Shown one piece after another: positions 51,987 to 61,584 of a stretch of DNA of 64,000 nt (position 1 is its first letter; each line of letters begins with the position of its first letter). A program made the translations under genes and the position numbers. The stretch is taken from contig NZ_CP126110.1 in NCBI RefSeq assembly GCF_030123405.1, positions 310,001 through 374,000 on the forward strand. The letters run 5' to 3'. This DNA comes from Neobacillus sp. WH10 (lineage in GTDB: Bacteria > Bacillota > Bacilli > Bacillales > Cytobacillaceae). The notes below the pieces were generated by a model. It made no database searches. It was not told the origin of the DNA and saw nothing but the letters and a program-made list of their open reading frames with translations.

Positions 51987-52066
51987 AATTGGTAAGATAG
52001 AGAGGAATGGGATCTTAGAAAAGGTACAATGGTAAATTAAAGAAAGTTTTACTCGTCTGAAAGAGG

Positions 52067-52103
52067 AAAAAACGAACAGCGGCAGGCGCTGTTCGTTTTT
52101 TTT
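52067..52103. terminator. Bidirectional terminator
   Basis: AAAAAACGAACAGC pairs with GCTGTTCGTTTTTT around GGCAGGC. It serves the MMPL gene from the right and the small gene from the left. Confidence 0.85.
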
Positions 52104-54324
52104 ATCCATTAAATGTATGTGCAGCCGACTGTGATTTTCCTTTTTTCTTAACTAATATCAAAATGGAAGGTAACAGCATGCCGCGCACTAAAAACGTATC
52201 CATTAAGACGCCTAGAGCCATTATCATCCCGAATAAGAAGAGCTCTTGTAATGGCTGTGTTATTAACACTGCGAAGGTTGCGGCGAGAATGATTCCGGCT
52301 GATGAAATTACGCCGCCGGTCAAGGCTACACCACTGCCGACTGCTTCTTTCCATGAAAACTTTTGTGCTTCTTCTTTAATTCGTGACACCAGCATGATGT
52401 TGTAATCCACCCCGAGCGCAACCATGAATACAAATGTGTAGACCGGCAATCGGTAACTGATGGAATCATAACCCATGATATTGTGGAAAATAATCCAGCC
52501 GAATCCTAGGGTTGCCACATATGACAATAGGATTGTGGCCATCATAAGCAACGGCATAAGTATGGAGCGAGTTTGCAACGCTAACATGATCGTAATTAAC
52601 ACTGTAACTAGTGAAAATAAAATGACCATATCTCGTTGATTCATCGCACGAATATCCAATTGTTCTGCTGTTTGACCAGCATATTGTAAATGGTAGCTGT
52701 TTGAAGAAAAGCCGCTTTTGCTAAGAATGTTTCCTTCTTGATCGCGAAGCTTTTGTACGGTTTTAAGCGCACCAGTATCATACGGATTATCTTTTAAAAC
52801 TAATTGCATCTTGAAAGTTTTTTTATCCTCTCCAATAAATCCGCGTGGAAGCTTTTCAGGGGCTTTAATCATTTCTTCTGTAAGGCCTTGGCTGATTGAA
52901 TCGACCCCATCAATATTTTTCAAATGGTCCTCAAGTGATTTAACGTTTGTTAAAAACTTCTCATCTAAAGCAATTTGCTCATCCGATGTTAAAATAACTG
53001 TAACTGGAGCTAATTGCCCTGCAGGATAGTGTTTTTCCAGTAATTCAAAGCCCTGACGTGAAGAAAGATCCTCCGGGAACGACTTCATAATGTTAAAGGA
53101 ATATTGAATCGAAGTCGTATTGAGGGCACCTGCAAGCAAGGTAATTAAAAGAATCCCAGCTATAACCGCAGGATGTTTCATAACCTGCTTGCTAACCTTA
53201 GTCCAAAATCCAGCTTTCTCTTTCGGCTTTTCATCAGCCTTCGGAATAAATGGCCAAAAGGCTTTTCGTCCCATTAAGGCAAAAATACTAGGTATTAACG
53301 TTAATCCGGCAATAAGAATAAAGACAACTGCTACTGAAAAAACAGGAGCAAAATGGTTATAAGGCATAAATACGGTTGTAAATAGGGTTAACACAGATAA
53401 AAGGACTGTACCCCCGCTGAACAAAATTGGCTCTGATACATGGTGGATTGCTTCCCCCATGGCACTGTATTTAGATGAGAAGTTTTTTAATTCCTCACGA
53501 TAGCGGGAGAAAATAAACAAACTATAATCCGTTAACACGGCAAACAATAGAACAAGCATAATCGATATTGCTGAACTATCGAGGACAAACCAATCATTTT
53601 TACCTCCCAGTCCTAATACTCGGTCAACGACTTGGTATACAATTGCCGCAATGACTAATGGAATAACAGCTAATAATGGAGAACGGTAAATGACTAATAG
53701 TAAAACAAATATCAATACAATCGTAGCTAACATTAATACAAAGTCAGCATTTTGAAAAATAGAAATGGTATCAGATGAAATACCCGCAGGTCCTGTAATT
53801 TCAGCCTGCAATGTTCCTAATTTCAATTGTTTTAGTTTATCGTTCATTACCTTTATTGTTGCATTGGCATCATGAGAATCTGAGCCCTCTTTTAAAGTAA
53901 AATTGAGAAGCAATGTTGTCCCGTCTTTTGAAAACATTTGATCCTGCACCGGTTTAGGAAACTGGTGAAATGGAAGCGCGCTTTCTACATATTTTGGTTT
54001 TTCCTCAGAACTAAGCCACTGGCTGACCTCGGTTATCTTCTCACGGTCATTATCAGTTAATTTATCATCACGGTGAAAAACAAGTAATCCTGTCAAGCCT
54101 TCTTTAGAGGGAAACTGCTCTTTTATTACTTGATTAGCGATGGCGGAAGGTGTATCGTTTTTCACGCTTCCTTCTTTGCTGCTTACTGAATAATCTTTTG
54201 AGGAAGGTGCAAAAACACTTAATACAATGACAGCTGCAATCCAAAGAAGAAAGACCAATTTGGCTCCGCGTTTACTACTCGAAAAATTGACTAACCTTTG
54301 TAATGGATTAAACATCTTTTTCAA
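52102..54324 (-). CDS. MMPL-family RND transporter (YdfJ-like)
   Basis: A 740-residue protein with twelve membrane helices in two halves: one helix, an extracellular loop of about 150 residues, five helices, then the same arrangement again. Conserved segments include FAVLTDYSLFIFSRYREE and MVALGVDYNIMLVSRIKEE, where the buried Asp-Tyr pairs take part in proton coupling. MMPL proteins export lipids or drugs; YdfJ of B. subtilis is close in size. It is a single gene on the minus strand. Confidence 0.85.
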   Translation of the reverse strand: MKKMFNPLQRLVNFSSSKRGAKLVFLLWIAAVIVLSVFAPSSKDYSVSSKEGSVKNDTPSAIANQVIKEQFPSKEGLTGLLVFHRDDKLTDNDREKITEVSQWLSSEEKPKYVESALPFHQFPKPVQDQMFSKDGTTLLLNFTLKEGSDSHDANATIKVMNDKLKQLKLGTLQAEITGPAGISSDTISIFQNADFVLMLATIVLIFVLLLVIYRSPLLAVIPLVIAAIVYQVVDRVLGLGGKNDWFVLDSSAISIMLVLLFAVLTDYSLFIFSRYREELKNFSSKYSAMGEAIHHVSEPILFSGGTVLLSVLTLFTTVFMPYNHFAPVFSVAVVFILIAGLTLIPSIFALMGRKAFWPFIPKADEKPKEKAGFWTKVSKQVMKHPAVIAGILLITLLAGALNTTSIQYSFNIMKSFPEDLSSRQGFELLEKHYPAGQLAPVTVILTSDEQIALDEKFLTNVKSLEDHLKNIDGVDSISQGLTEEMIKAPEKLPRGFIGEDKKTFKMQLVLKDNPYDTGALKTVQKLRDQEGNILSKSGFSSNSYHLQYAGQTAEQLDIRAMNQRDMVILFSLVTVLITIMLALQTRSILMPLLMMATILLSYVATLGFGWIIFHNIMGYDSISYRLPVYTFVFMVALGVDYNIMLVSRIKEEAQKFSWKEAVGSGVALTGGVISSAGIILAATFAVLITQPLQELFLFGMIMALGVLMDTFLVRGMLLPSILILVKKKGKSQSAAHTFNG

Positions 54325-54556
54325 CCCCTTATCAACATTTGCCTTAATCTTATGAGCCGATTGTGAATGGAGTATGAATAGAAGGTTAAAAATGGATTAT
54401 TTGGAAGATGCGAAGGCGAAATCAAATGAGATTCGAAGGGGATGTGGTCTTGTCGTTTTTCAGCATTACGAAGAGAAGGTTTTAGGGTGGAGAAGAGTGA
54501 GTACATTTTCTAAAAGGCGATTAGGGACAAAACTCCGTAAGAAAGCAGGATAACTG

Positions 54557-55392
54557 TCTTTCATAAAGCAAATGAAGTCCAAATCTATATAGGTAAATGG
54601 AAGAAAAGTCCTTCATAAAGCCGGTGAAGACCAAATCTCCGGAGGAAAGAGAAAGAAAAGTGCTTCATAAAGCCGATGAAGACCAAATCTCCGGAGGAAA
54701 GAGAAAGAAAAGTGCTTCATAAAGCCGATGAAGACCAAATCTCCGGAGGAAAGAGAAAGAAAAGTGCTTCATAAAGCCGATGAAGACCAAATCTCCGGAG
54801 GAAAGAGAAAGAAAAGTGCTTCATAAAGCCGATGAAGACCAAATCCCCGGAGGAAAGAGAAAGAAAAGTGCTTCATAAAGCCGATGAAGACCAAATCTCC
54901 GGAGGAAAGAGAAAGAAAAGTGCTTCATAAAGCCGATGAAGACCAAATCCCCGGAGGAAAGAGAAAGAAAAGTCCTTCATAAGGCCGATGAAGACCAAAT
55001 CTCCGGAGGAAAGAGAAAGAAAAGTGCTGCATAAAGCCGATGAAGACCAAATCTCCGGAGGAAAGAGAAAAAAGTCCTGCATAAAGCCGATGAAGACCAA
55101 ATCTCAGAAGGAGAGAGAAAGAAAAGTCCTTCATAAGGCCGATGAAGACCAAATCTCCGGAGGAAAGAGAAAAAAGTCCTGCATAAAGCCGATGAAGACC
55201 AAATCTCCGGAGGAAAGAGAAAGAAAAGTCCTTCATAAAGCCGGTGAAGACCAAATCTCAGAAGGAGAGAGAAAGAAAAGTCCTTCATAAGGCCGATGAA
55301 GACCAAATCTCCGGAGGAAAGAGAAAGAAAAGTCCTTCATAAGGCCGATGAAGACCAAATCTCCGTAGGAAAGAGAAAGAAAAGTCCTTCAT
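54557..55392. repeat. Tandem array of 52-bp units (about 15 full plus one degenerate)
   Basis: The unit reads about AAAAGTGCTTCATAAAGCCG, ATGAAGACCAAATCTCCGGA, GGAAAGAGAAAG. Unit positions (by the GATGAAG core) are near 54624, 54676, 54728, 54780, 54832, 54884, 54936, 54987, 55039, 55089, 55141, 55191, 55243, 55295 and 55347. Two units are 49-50 bp long. Most contain CTTCAT...ATGAAG, a 6-bp hairpin. Reading frames stay open on both strands, but 52 is not a multiple of three, so coding is unlikely. The array lies between the MMPL and NERD genes. Confidence 0.9.
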
Positions 55393-55399
55393 TTGTTTT

Positions 55400-56305
55400 T
55401 CATTCATAAAAAGTCCATTGATGAACTCCAACCTTTTTAAAATTCCTTTCCAAAACCCTTCTAATCGTTCTTTTAAACTCCACCACTCGACACCAATCAT
55501 AAATATCATTCGTAGTAATTTTTCGACCAGGAAAAAGAAGCTGGTATTCCTTCACACTCCGCAAAACGGCAGATGTAACCAACTCTTCGTGCCCACAATC
55601 AGTGCACACACATTTCTTTCCACTGACAGAGATCGAAAACGAGTTACATGCAGCACAAGTAATTCCTTTTTGCAGCTGTTCATAATCATATGCAGGTAAG
55701 ATTGTATAAGGAGATTCTCCTATATGAAGGGATATTAATTTGTCAGCCAGCATTTTGTGCTTTCCATTTAGTTTTGATGGTGTCGTATCTAATTTTTTTA
55801 AATAGCTATTTACCTGTGTTGGGAAAATAATCGGCTTGTTCAGGGGTGCTTGGTAAAGTGTGAACTCGGGATTGATAAAAACTACCTGGGACTCAATGGG
55901 GAACTTTACCCCGAGATTCTGGAGTAACTGGCGGAGCAGGGATTCGCTTCGATTCAATTGGTGCAGTGGATTAGTATACTCAGTTTTGGGTTTTTTGTAT
56001 AATCTCTCTGACTCGTAAAAATAATCACCTTCATAGTTTTTCACTTCGTAAAAATAAATCGTTTCTGAAACAATAATCAGCGAGTCGATTTGGAAAGTGG
56101 TATTGTTTGCCTTGAGCAGTAAATCGTTTAATATCATACATTCACATGAAAGCTTCTCGGTCAACGAATCAAACATTACCTCACCTTCATAGCCTTTTTT
56201 AAGGCTAAAATAGTGATGCTTGTCCTTCTCAGACAAGGTCGTTCGTGTGTTTAAGGATTTCAAAATGATTAATTCGGTGGATTCAGTACGAGGTTTATAC
56301 AGCAT
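55400..56305 (-). CDS. NERD-domain (nuclease-related) protein with zinc ribbon
   Basis: A 301-residue protein. The NERD domain occupies about residues 35-150 (GYEGEVMFDSLTEKL, then IDSLIIVSETIYFYEVKNYE with the catalytic-type Asp/Glu-x-Lys). A four-cysteine zinc ribbon follows (CAAC, then CVCTDCGHEE, about 215-245), then a basic tail with RTIRRVLERNF. NERD relates to restriction-type nucleases. AAAGGACG precedes the ATG. Its 3' end abuts the 52-bp tandem array. Confidence 0.8.
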   Translation of the reverse strand: MLYKPRTESTELIILKSLNTRTTLSEKDKHHYFSLKKGYEGEVMFDSLTEKLSCECMILNDLLLKANNTTFQIDSLIIVSETIYFYEVKNYEGDYFYESERLYKKPKTEYTNPLHQLNRSESLLRQLLQNLGVKFPIESQVVFINPEFTLYQAPLNKPIIFPTQVNSYLKKLDTTPSKLNGKHKMLADKLISLHIGESPYTILPAYDYEQLQKGITCAACNSFSISVSGKKCVCTDCGHEELVTSAVLRSVKEYQLLFPGRKITTNDIYDWCRVVEFKRTIRRVLERNFKKVGVHQWTFYE

Positions 56306-56605
56306 ATGCCACGTCCTTTCTTAATTTCCAAAACTTCAAGTTCATCTTATAAAAAAATACAGCCGAGGTTGTCCTAAAGGAATGAATATTTTGTTAACTT
56401 TTTTATGAATCTGTATCAGGATCCAAAAATTTAGGGTCCAGTCCCCGTTGCATAATAGACCCCATTTTAAAAATTGGTTACTTTTTACATATTTTTAGTT
56501 AAGATTTATATAAAGTGAAAATAAGAATCAGCTACACTTAACTGGACAATAAAATTAGGCCAAGTAGACTAACCACCAAATTTGTTATGGGCAGGTGCTG
56601 AACGA

Positions 56606-57436
56606 ATGGATACAAAAATCCCAATGCCAATTCATAATATTCTCAGTCATTATATTGCTGTTTTTCATGAGAGGATCCCCAATACTCTTGAGGGACTTTA
56701 TATACACGGATCAATCGCTCTTGATGCCTATATTCATGAATCTAGTGATATTGATTTCGTTGCGATCATTAACCGTCAATTGACCGAACCAGAGGTAAAA
56801 ACTTTGTCCAAACTCCATCAAGAACTAGCTGTGAAGTACAAAAAGACTGGTATGGATGGATGCTATCTATTGTTGGAAGACATGGGAAAAGCAGATCTCC
56901 ACAAACGTTTATATACAATCGATGGCAAGGTGGATTGGAGTGATCAGGTTACAAATCCAATTACGTGGTGGATTCTAAAAAACAAGGGAATTACCATCAT
57001 TGGCCAAGAGATACCTTCCTTCGATTTTGAGATTGATGATCGTATTCTGGTTGACTATTGTTTAGACAATATGAATACATATTGGTTAAAAAGGATGAAA
57101 AAAAATGAAAAGTATAAAAAAATTGCATTTCTATTCCCTAAAAAAATGGTGGATTGGGAAATACAATGGTCAGTTTCAGGGATGTTGCGACAATTCTATA
57201 CAATCAAAGAACATAAAGTAATTTCAAAAGTAGGGGCCTGTGAATATGCAATAAACCATATGCCCAAAAAATGGCATGGACTCATAAATGAAGCGATCAG
57301 TATTCGAAAAGGGTTAAATGTCCGTTACTGTAATTCTAAGAAACAACGTGCCATTGACACTCTAGAATTTATGCATTATATACTTGATAACTGTAATGCA
57401 AATGCCCCTCGAGAATCTGAAAGAAAAGATAACTGA
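56606..57436 (+). CDS. Aminoglycoside nucleotidyltransferase-like protein (ANT/DUF4111 type)
   Basis: A 276-residue protein. The nucleotidyltransferase motif is YIHGSIALDAYIHESSDIDF (GS...DxD); the C-terminal half has DUF4111 features (VDWEIQWSVSGMLRQFYT, VSKVGACEYAI). Relatives include ANT(9) and ANT(3'') resistance enzymes, but many chromosomal copies have unknown substrates. AGGTG lies eight bases before ATG 56606. Alone on the strand. Confidence 0.7.
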   Translation: MDTKIPMPIHNILSHYIAVFHERIPNTLEGLYIHGSIALDAYIHESSDIDFVAIINRQLTEPEVKTLSKLHQELAVKYKKTGMDGCYLLLEDMGKADLHKRLYTIDGKVDWSDQVTNPITWWILKNKGITIIGQEIPSFDFEIDDRILVDYCLDNMNTYWLKRMKKNEKYKKIAFLFPKKMVDWEIQWSVSGMLRQFYTIKEHKVISKVGACEYAINHMPKKWHGLINEAISIRKGLNVRYCNSKKQRAIDTLEFMHYILDNCNANAPRESERKDN

Positions 57437-57786
57437 TCCGGGAAGCCTACACATCAGCCAAAATAGAAAATGAAAAATAAAAATCGTAAATTATAACCGA
57501 CCTTGCTTCTGATTCAAACAATTTTCAAAAAGAGTCAGCCTAACAATAACGCTTAATAACAACAGAAATAACAGATGTTAAAGACCAGTTAGCTTCAATT
57601 TAGAAAATCTATAAGAAGTGAAATATTGATCAAACACCCCTATTTAGAGGTGTTTTTTTGTGAAAAAAAGGGATGTGTGCCTGTCTATTCAATGCGGTGC
57701 TTCCTACCAGTTTTTCAATGAATATCCCCGATCTATATTCACTGAAATTTTCAAACAGCAACTAAAAAATTTTTTTGCATATTACT
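57437..57786. other. Intergenic region with one terminator
   Basis: About 350 bases without a recognised gene. The only clear element is the hairpin at 57632 (AACACCCCT/AGAGGTGTT followed by T7), which ends transcripts from the left. Confidence 0.5.
57632..57659 (+). terminator. Intrinsic terminator
   Basis: AACACCCCT pairs with AGAGGTGTT around ATTT; seven T follow. Confidence 0.75.
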
Positions 57787-57824
57787 TTGACAGATAGAGT
57801 AATTTCAAGTAAGATTACTCTATC
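57787..57824 (+). promoter_or_regulatory. Promoter with overlapping PadR operator
   Basis: TTGACA (57787-57792) and TAAGAT (57810-57815) are 17 bases apart. GATAGAGTAAT at 57793-57803 is exactly inverted at 57814-57824, so the palindrome fills the spacer and covers the -10. This design fits autorepression by the PadR protein encoded next. Confidence 0.75.
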
Positions 57825-57859
57825 AGATAGAATAGTGAATGAAACAAGGAAGTGAAAAC

Positions 57860-58189
57860 ATGCTTAGAAGCGATCTTATTCGCGGTCATTTGGATTCGAT
57901 TATCTTACGCTTGATTTTTGAACAAGACAGGTATGGCTATGAAATATCGAAGGAAATTAGCTTACGTACAGACAATCGATTCCAGATAAAAGAGGCAACA
58001 CTATATGCTGTATTTCAGCGACTTGAGAAAAAGGAACTAATTGAATCGTACATGGGAAGTGTTTCTCAAGGTGGGAAAAGGAAGTATTACAGGATCACCA
58101 CGCTCGGAAAGGCATATTTAAAAGAAATGATTGATGAATGGATAGAAACCAAGGAAGTAATCGATTTATTTATGGAGGGATTAAAGTGA
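57860..58189 (+). CDS. PadR-family transcriptional regulator
   Basis: A 109-residue winged-helix protein: LDSIILRLIFEQDRYGYEIS, KEATLYAVFQRLEKKELIES and GKRKYYRITTLGKAYLKEM are the PadR hallmarks. AAGGAAG is eight bases before ATG 57860, better than the ATG 21 bases upstream. The stop overlaps the GTG start of the next gene. It heads an operon with two membrane-protein genes and has a palindrome in its promoter. The inducer is unknown. Confidence 0.88.
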   Translation: MLRSDLIRGHLDSIILRLIFEQDRYGYEISKEISLRTDNRFQIKEATLYAVFQRLEKKELIESYMGSVSQGGKRKYYRITTLGKAYLKEMIDEWIETKEVIDLFMEGLK

Positions 58190-58584
58190 AAAAGTTAAAA
58201 AATCATGTGGACGATCTATTTAAAGATGTACCGGAAAGTGAGCAAAAGAAGGCCGTTAAGCAGGAAGTTTTGGAAAACCTTGAAGAAAAAGTGTGGGATT
58301 TAATGGAACAAGGTAAGGAAGAGGAAGATGCAATTAATAAAGCAATCGTAGATTTTGGGGATATTGAAGATTTAAAAAAGGAGCTGGGTGTAAAGAAGCC
58401 AGCGAAAAAAAACATGAAGAAATTAAATTTAGGGTTTTCCATCTGGGGCAGCCTGCTCATAATTGCTCTGTTTATTTTCATTAATTTTTCATATTCACCA
58501 AAGACAATCTGGTTTGTGTATCCAACATTTGCGGTATTATGGTGGCCATTAACGATGTATTTTACTTGGTTGCGTTCAAAGTAA
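58186..58584 (+). CDS. Permease-prefix-type protein with C-terminal two-helix module
   Basis: A 132-residue protein. The N-terminal 75 residues (DLFKDVPESEQKKAVKQEVL, DLMEQGKEEEDAINKAIVDF) resemble the DUF1700/permease-prefix domain often found after PadR genes. The C-terminal part has two helices ending in the module SPKTIWFVYPTFAVLWWPLT. The start is GTG 58186 after GGAGGG, overlapping the PadR stop. The same module occurs four times in the next protein. Confidence 0.75.
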   Translation: MKKLKNHVDDLFKDVPESEQKKAVKQEVLENLEEKVWDLMEQGKEEEDAINKAIVDFGDIEDLKKELGVKKPAKKNMKKLNLGFSIWGSLLIIALFIFINFSYSPKTIWFVYPTFAVLWWPLTMYFTWLRSK

Positions 58585-58600
58585 GGAGGGAAAGAGACCA

Positions 58601-59239
58601 ATGAAAAAATTTGATTTAGGTTTTGCGGTAGCCGGATGTGTAATGAGTATTGTCTTTTTTATGCTTGTAAATTTTTTAACCAGTCCCCAATATCCTTGGT
58701 TTATTTATCCTTCTTTTGTTCTTTTGTTCTGGCCGATCGGGTTGTACTGTGTAAAGTATGGGAAACACAAACAACTTTCCCTTATTTATAGTGCACTTAT
58801 CATAGCATTTTTGACTGCTGAAAATTATATTAATTCACCGCAATACCCATGGTCTATATATGCTATATATCCAATTTTCTGGTGGCCAATCCTTGTTCAT
58901 TTAGAAAAGCGTGCAAGAACAATGACCGTTGCACTGGCAGGAAGTATAAGCATCATTTTATACTATTCCATTCTTAATGTTCTCTTATCACCAGCATATC
59001 CCTGGGCGATCTATCCGGCGTTTGTAGTATTGTGGTGGCCGCTTGTCATTTATCATACAAAGAAAAAGACATTTTTTGAATTCTCCATCCATGCGAGCTT
59101 GCTTATCAGTGTCTTTTTTATCTGCGTGAATATAATTTCTACACCAAATACCATCTGGGCAGTTTACCCGATTTTCTGTGTACTATGGTGGCCGCTTAGT
59201 ATGTATTATTTCGTATTTAAAAGGAAATTAACAAAGTGA
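58601..59239 (+). CDS. Membrane protein built of four repeated two-helix modules
   Basis: A 212-residue protein made of four tandem modules of about 50 residues. Each has a helix, then S/TPxYPWxIYPxF, then a Trp-rich helix: SPQYPWFIYPSFVLLFWPIG, SPQYPWSIYAIYPIFWWPIL, SPAYPWAIYPAFVVLWWPLV and TPNTIWAVYPIFCVLWWPLS. The module at the end of the previous gene is a fifth copy. GGAGGG precedes the ATG, 16 bases after the upstream stop. The function is unknown; coexpression with PadR suggests stress-induced membrane activity. Confidence 0.75.
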   Translation: MKKFDLGFAVAGCVMSIVFFMLVNFLTSPQYPWFIYPSFVLLFWPIGLYCVKYGKHKQLSLIYSALIIAFLTAENYINSPQYPWSIYAIYPIFWWPILVHLEKRARTMTVALAGSISIILYYSILNVLLSPAYPWAIYPAFVVLWWPLVIYHTKKKTFFEFSIHASLLISVFFICVNIISTPNTIWAVYPIFCVLWWPLSMYYFVFKRKLTK

Positions 59240-59493
59240 TTTTATAAAAAAGAAATGAATGTGAGGAGTTGGTGGAAAATCCGGAAAAGCAGCTATATAA
59301 GAATTAAATCAGCATCACCAAGTTCCACTCTGATCTTTCCAGGTAAATCATCGCTTCTTGGCTAGAAAAGGCAGACTGTGGTGAAGCTTTTCCGGTCAAG
59401 AAGGTCGATATGAACTTCTTTGAAAAAGACCTGGAAAAGCTAGAGAAGGATTTAAACGATCAAATCAATTTAACTTTGTAAAAAACATTATAA
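59240..59493. other. Intergenic region with a possible gene remnant
   Basis: A frame near 59370-59481 could encode FPVKKVDMNFFEKDLEKLEK and a short end, without a start or ribosome site. It looks like the tail of a lost gene, but I cannot name a family. Confidence 0.3.
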
Positions 59494-59542
59494 AAAAAAG
59501 CTAATGTAACACTTTATAAAAATGTTACGTTAGCTTTTTTTA
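59494..59542. terminator. Bidirectional terminator at the kimA 3' end
   Basis: AAAAAAGCTAATGTAACA pairs with TGTTACGTTAGCTTTTTT around a 10-base loop. Confidence 0.85.
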
Positions 59543-59606
59543 AATTCAATTACGAATAAAATCTTTTTACGAACCCACCAACAGACTTTCAGATAAACAT
59601 TTGATG

Positions 59607-61433
59607 CTACTTTTTCAAATGATAAGGGACCGTCGTAATGATGACATTTCTCCGATATAGGAGGGATGCACGTATCAGTAAGCTTGATTGGTTATGGAGA
59701 ATATTGTGCCAGCCTTTCTTTGGAATAAATTGTGGGATGATCACCGTGACTTGGTAATTTGATTCACTCGCTTTATGTTCAACCGTGTCGACAAATTTGA
59801 TCAATGGTTGAATGATACTTCGATAATGAGAGTGAAGTGTTACAAGCCGTACATCCGGCTGCCATTTATTCCATTTCTCTTCAAACTTTTTTTCATCCTC
59901 CCTTTCAAACGAGACGTAAACAGCAATAATCTGGTCAGGTGAAAGAGATTTAGCATAATTGATTGAGTTTTCTACCACGTGCGTTATACCAGCAACAGGT
60001 ACAACGATTACATTCCCTTCAATCGGGACAGCAGGCTCACAAGTGGTGATCCGTAGTTGGTCGCCTACTGCATCATAATGCTTTCTTATTCGATGAAAGA
60101 TAAAAATGATAATTGGTAAGAAAATTAACACAGGCCAAACCTGAGTAAATTTGGTTATAAAGAGCACGATGGTAACAGTAAAACTAATCAATGCCCCGGT
60201 TGTGTTAATAACTAGCTTTATTAACCAGCCGCTAGGTTTTTCACGAAGCCATTTCAGCATCATTCCTGTTTGCGACAGCGTAAAAGGAATGAAAACACCA
60301 ACTGCATAAAGCGGGATTAAATGTTCTGTTTTTCCTTTAAAAGCTATAATCAAAATGATCGAGGAAACTCCTAGGATGATAATTCCATTGGAGTATCCTA
60401 ATCGGTCACCTCTAATGGTAAACATTCTTGGGATAAATTTATCCTTTGCTAAATTCACAGCCAGTAATGGGAAAGCCGAATACCCTGTATTGGCAGCAAG
60501 GACTAAAATCAGTGCCGTTGTCCCTTGGATAAAGTAATACATTAAATTCCGTCCAAAGGTGTCCTCTGCAATTTGTGAGACGACCGTCACCTTAGCACTA
60601 GGCGCAATCCCATAATAATAGGCTAAAAATACGATGCCAGAAAAAAGTAAAGCAAGTAAAGCCCCCATGGCCATCAACGTTTTGGCTGCGTTTTTCGGAG
60701 CTGGGTCCTTAAAGTTTGGAATGGCATTGGATATGGCCTCGACACCTGTAAGTGCGGAACTGCCAGATGCAAAGGCTTTTAAGAGAATAAAGAGACTTAT
60801 TCCTGCTACAGGTGTACCAAGAGGAGCATGTAAATCAGGTGAAACCTTACCCGTTAAGACATTGAATAGCCCGACTCCAATTAATATAAATAAGGCAAAC
60901 ACAAATAAATAAACAGGGTAGGCTAAAATCGAGGCAGACTCCGTTAACCCTCTTAAGTTCAAAATTGTAATAAGCAGGACGAAAAAAATCGCAATGGCTA
61001 CATTATATGCATGTAAGGCTGGAAAAGCAGATGTAATGGCATCGGTACCAGCAGATACACTTACTGCGACCGTTAAAATATAGTCAACTAATAATGATCC
61101 TCCTGCTACTAGACCTGGGTTAATACCTAAATTTTCCTTTGAAACCACATACGCTCCTCCACCATGTGGATAGGCGAAGATAATCTGGCGATAGGATAGA
61201 ATTAAAGCAGCTAGCAGGATTAAGACTCCAATAGCAATTGGAATGGAGTACCAAAAGGCTACGGAACCCAATGTAACAAGGACAATTAATATTTGTTCCG
61301 GACCATAGGCAACGGAAGATAATGCATCCGAAGAAAGGATCGCTAATGCTTTTGTTTTAGAAAGTTTCTGTTCCCCTAAAGCCGCTGATTTTAAAGGACG
61401 CCCAATTAATAACCTCTTTATAGAAGTAATCAA
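59607..61433 (-). CDS. kimA: KimA-type potassium importer (APC family, formerly YdaO)
   Basis: A 608-residue protein with twelve membrane helices and a cytoplasmic C-terminal domain (about residues 450-608) like that of KimA. Conserved stretches include LSSDALSSVAYGPEQ near the N-terminus and FASGSSALTGVEAISNAIP. KimA is a high-affinity proton-coupled K+ importer inhibited by c-di-AMP. A c-di-AMP riboswitch and terminator lie upstream, which strongly supports the call. The start is TTG, about eight bases after GGCGGTGA. Confidence 0.9.
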   Translation of the reverse strand: MITSIKRLLIGRPLKSAALGEQKLSKTKALAILSSDALSSVAYGPEQILIVLVTLGSVAFWYSIPIAIGVLILLAALILSYRQIIFAYPHGGGAYVVSKENLGINPGLVAGGSLLVDYILTVAVSVSAGTDAITSAFPALHAYNVAIAIFFVLLITILNLRGLTESASILAYPVYLFVFALFILIGVGLFNVLTGKVSPDLHAPLGTPVAGISLFILLKAFASGSSALTGVEAISNAIPNFKDPAPKNAAKTLMAMGALLALLFSGIVFLAYYYGIAPSAKVTVVSQIAEDTFGRNLMYYFIQGTTALILVLAANTGYSAFPLLAVNLAKDKFIPRMFTIRGDRLGYSNGIIILGVSSIILIIAFKGKTEHLIPLYAVGVFIPFTLSQTGMMLKWLREKPSGWLIKLVINTTGALISFTVTIVLFITKFTQVWPVLIFLPIIIFIFHRIRKHYDAVGDQLRITTCEPAVPIEGNVIVVPVAGITHVVENSINYAKSLSPDQIIAVYVSFEREDEKKFEEKWNKWQPDVRLVTLHSHYRSIIQPLIKFVDTVEHKASESNYQVTVIIPQFIPKKGWHNILHNQSSLLIRASLLYRRNVIITTVPYHLKK

Positions 61434-61506
61434 AGCTGTTCACCGCCAAATAGTTATAAATATATTGTTCTCTTTTTATCTAAAAAAACCCCGAAAATGC
61501 GGGATT

Positions 61507-61560
61507 TTAAAAAAAAATAAAAAAGTCTACAAGTCATCAATGAATAGACCTGTAGACATT
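61507..61560 (-). terminator. Expression-platform terminator of the c-di-AMP riboswitch
   Basis: On the minus strand GTCTACAGGTC pairs with GACTTGTAGAC, followed by TTTTTTATTTTTTTTT. It lies between the riboswitch and the kimA start, as expected for a transcriptional OFF switch. Confidence 0.85.
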
Positions 61561-61584
61561 AATTTTTATGTCGCACAAGCTCCA

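Noticed and set aside
54557..55392. CRISPR array at the 52-bp repeats
   Set aside because: The whole 52-bp unit is repeated with no variable spacers.
54873..55509. Repetitive open frames of about 75-109 residues on the minus strand and a 100-residue one on the plus strand within the 52-bp array
   Set aside because: They arise because the repeat unit lacks stops in several frames. The frame changes from unit to unit, and neither a family nor a proper start is present.
56606..57436. Proven aminoglycoside resistance gene
   Set aside because: The motif fits ANT-like enzymes, but chromosomal DUF4111 proteins of this kind often have unknown substrates and no mobile context is present.
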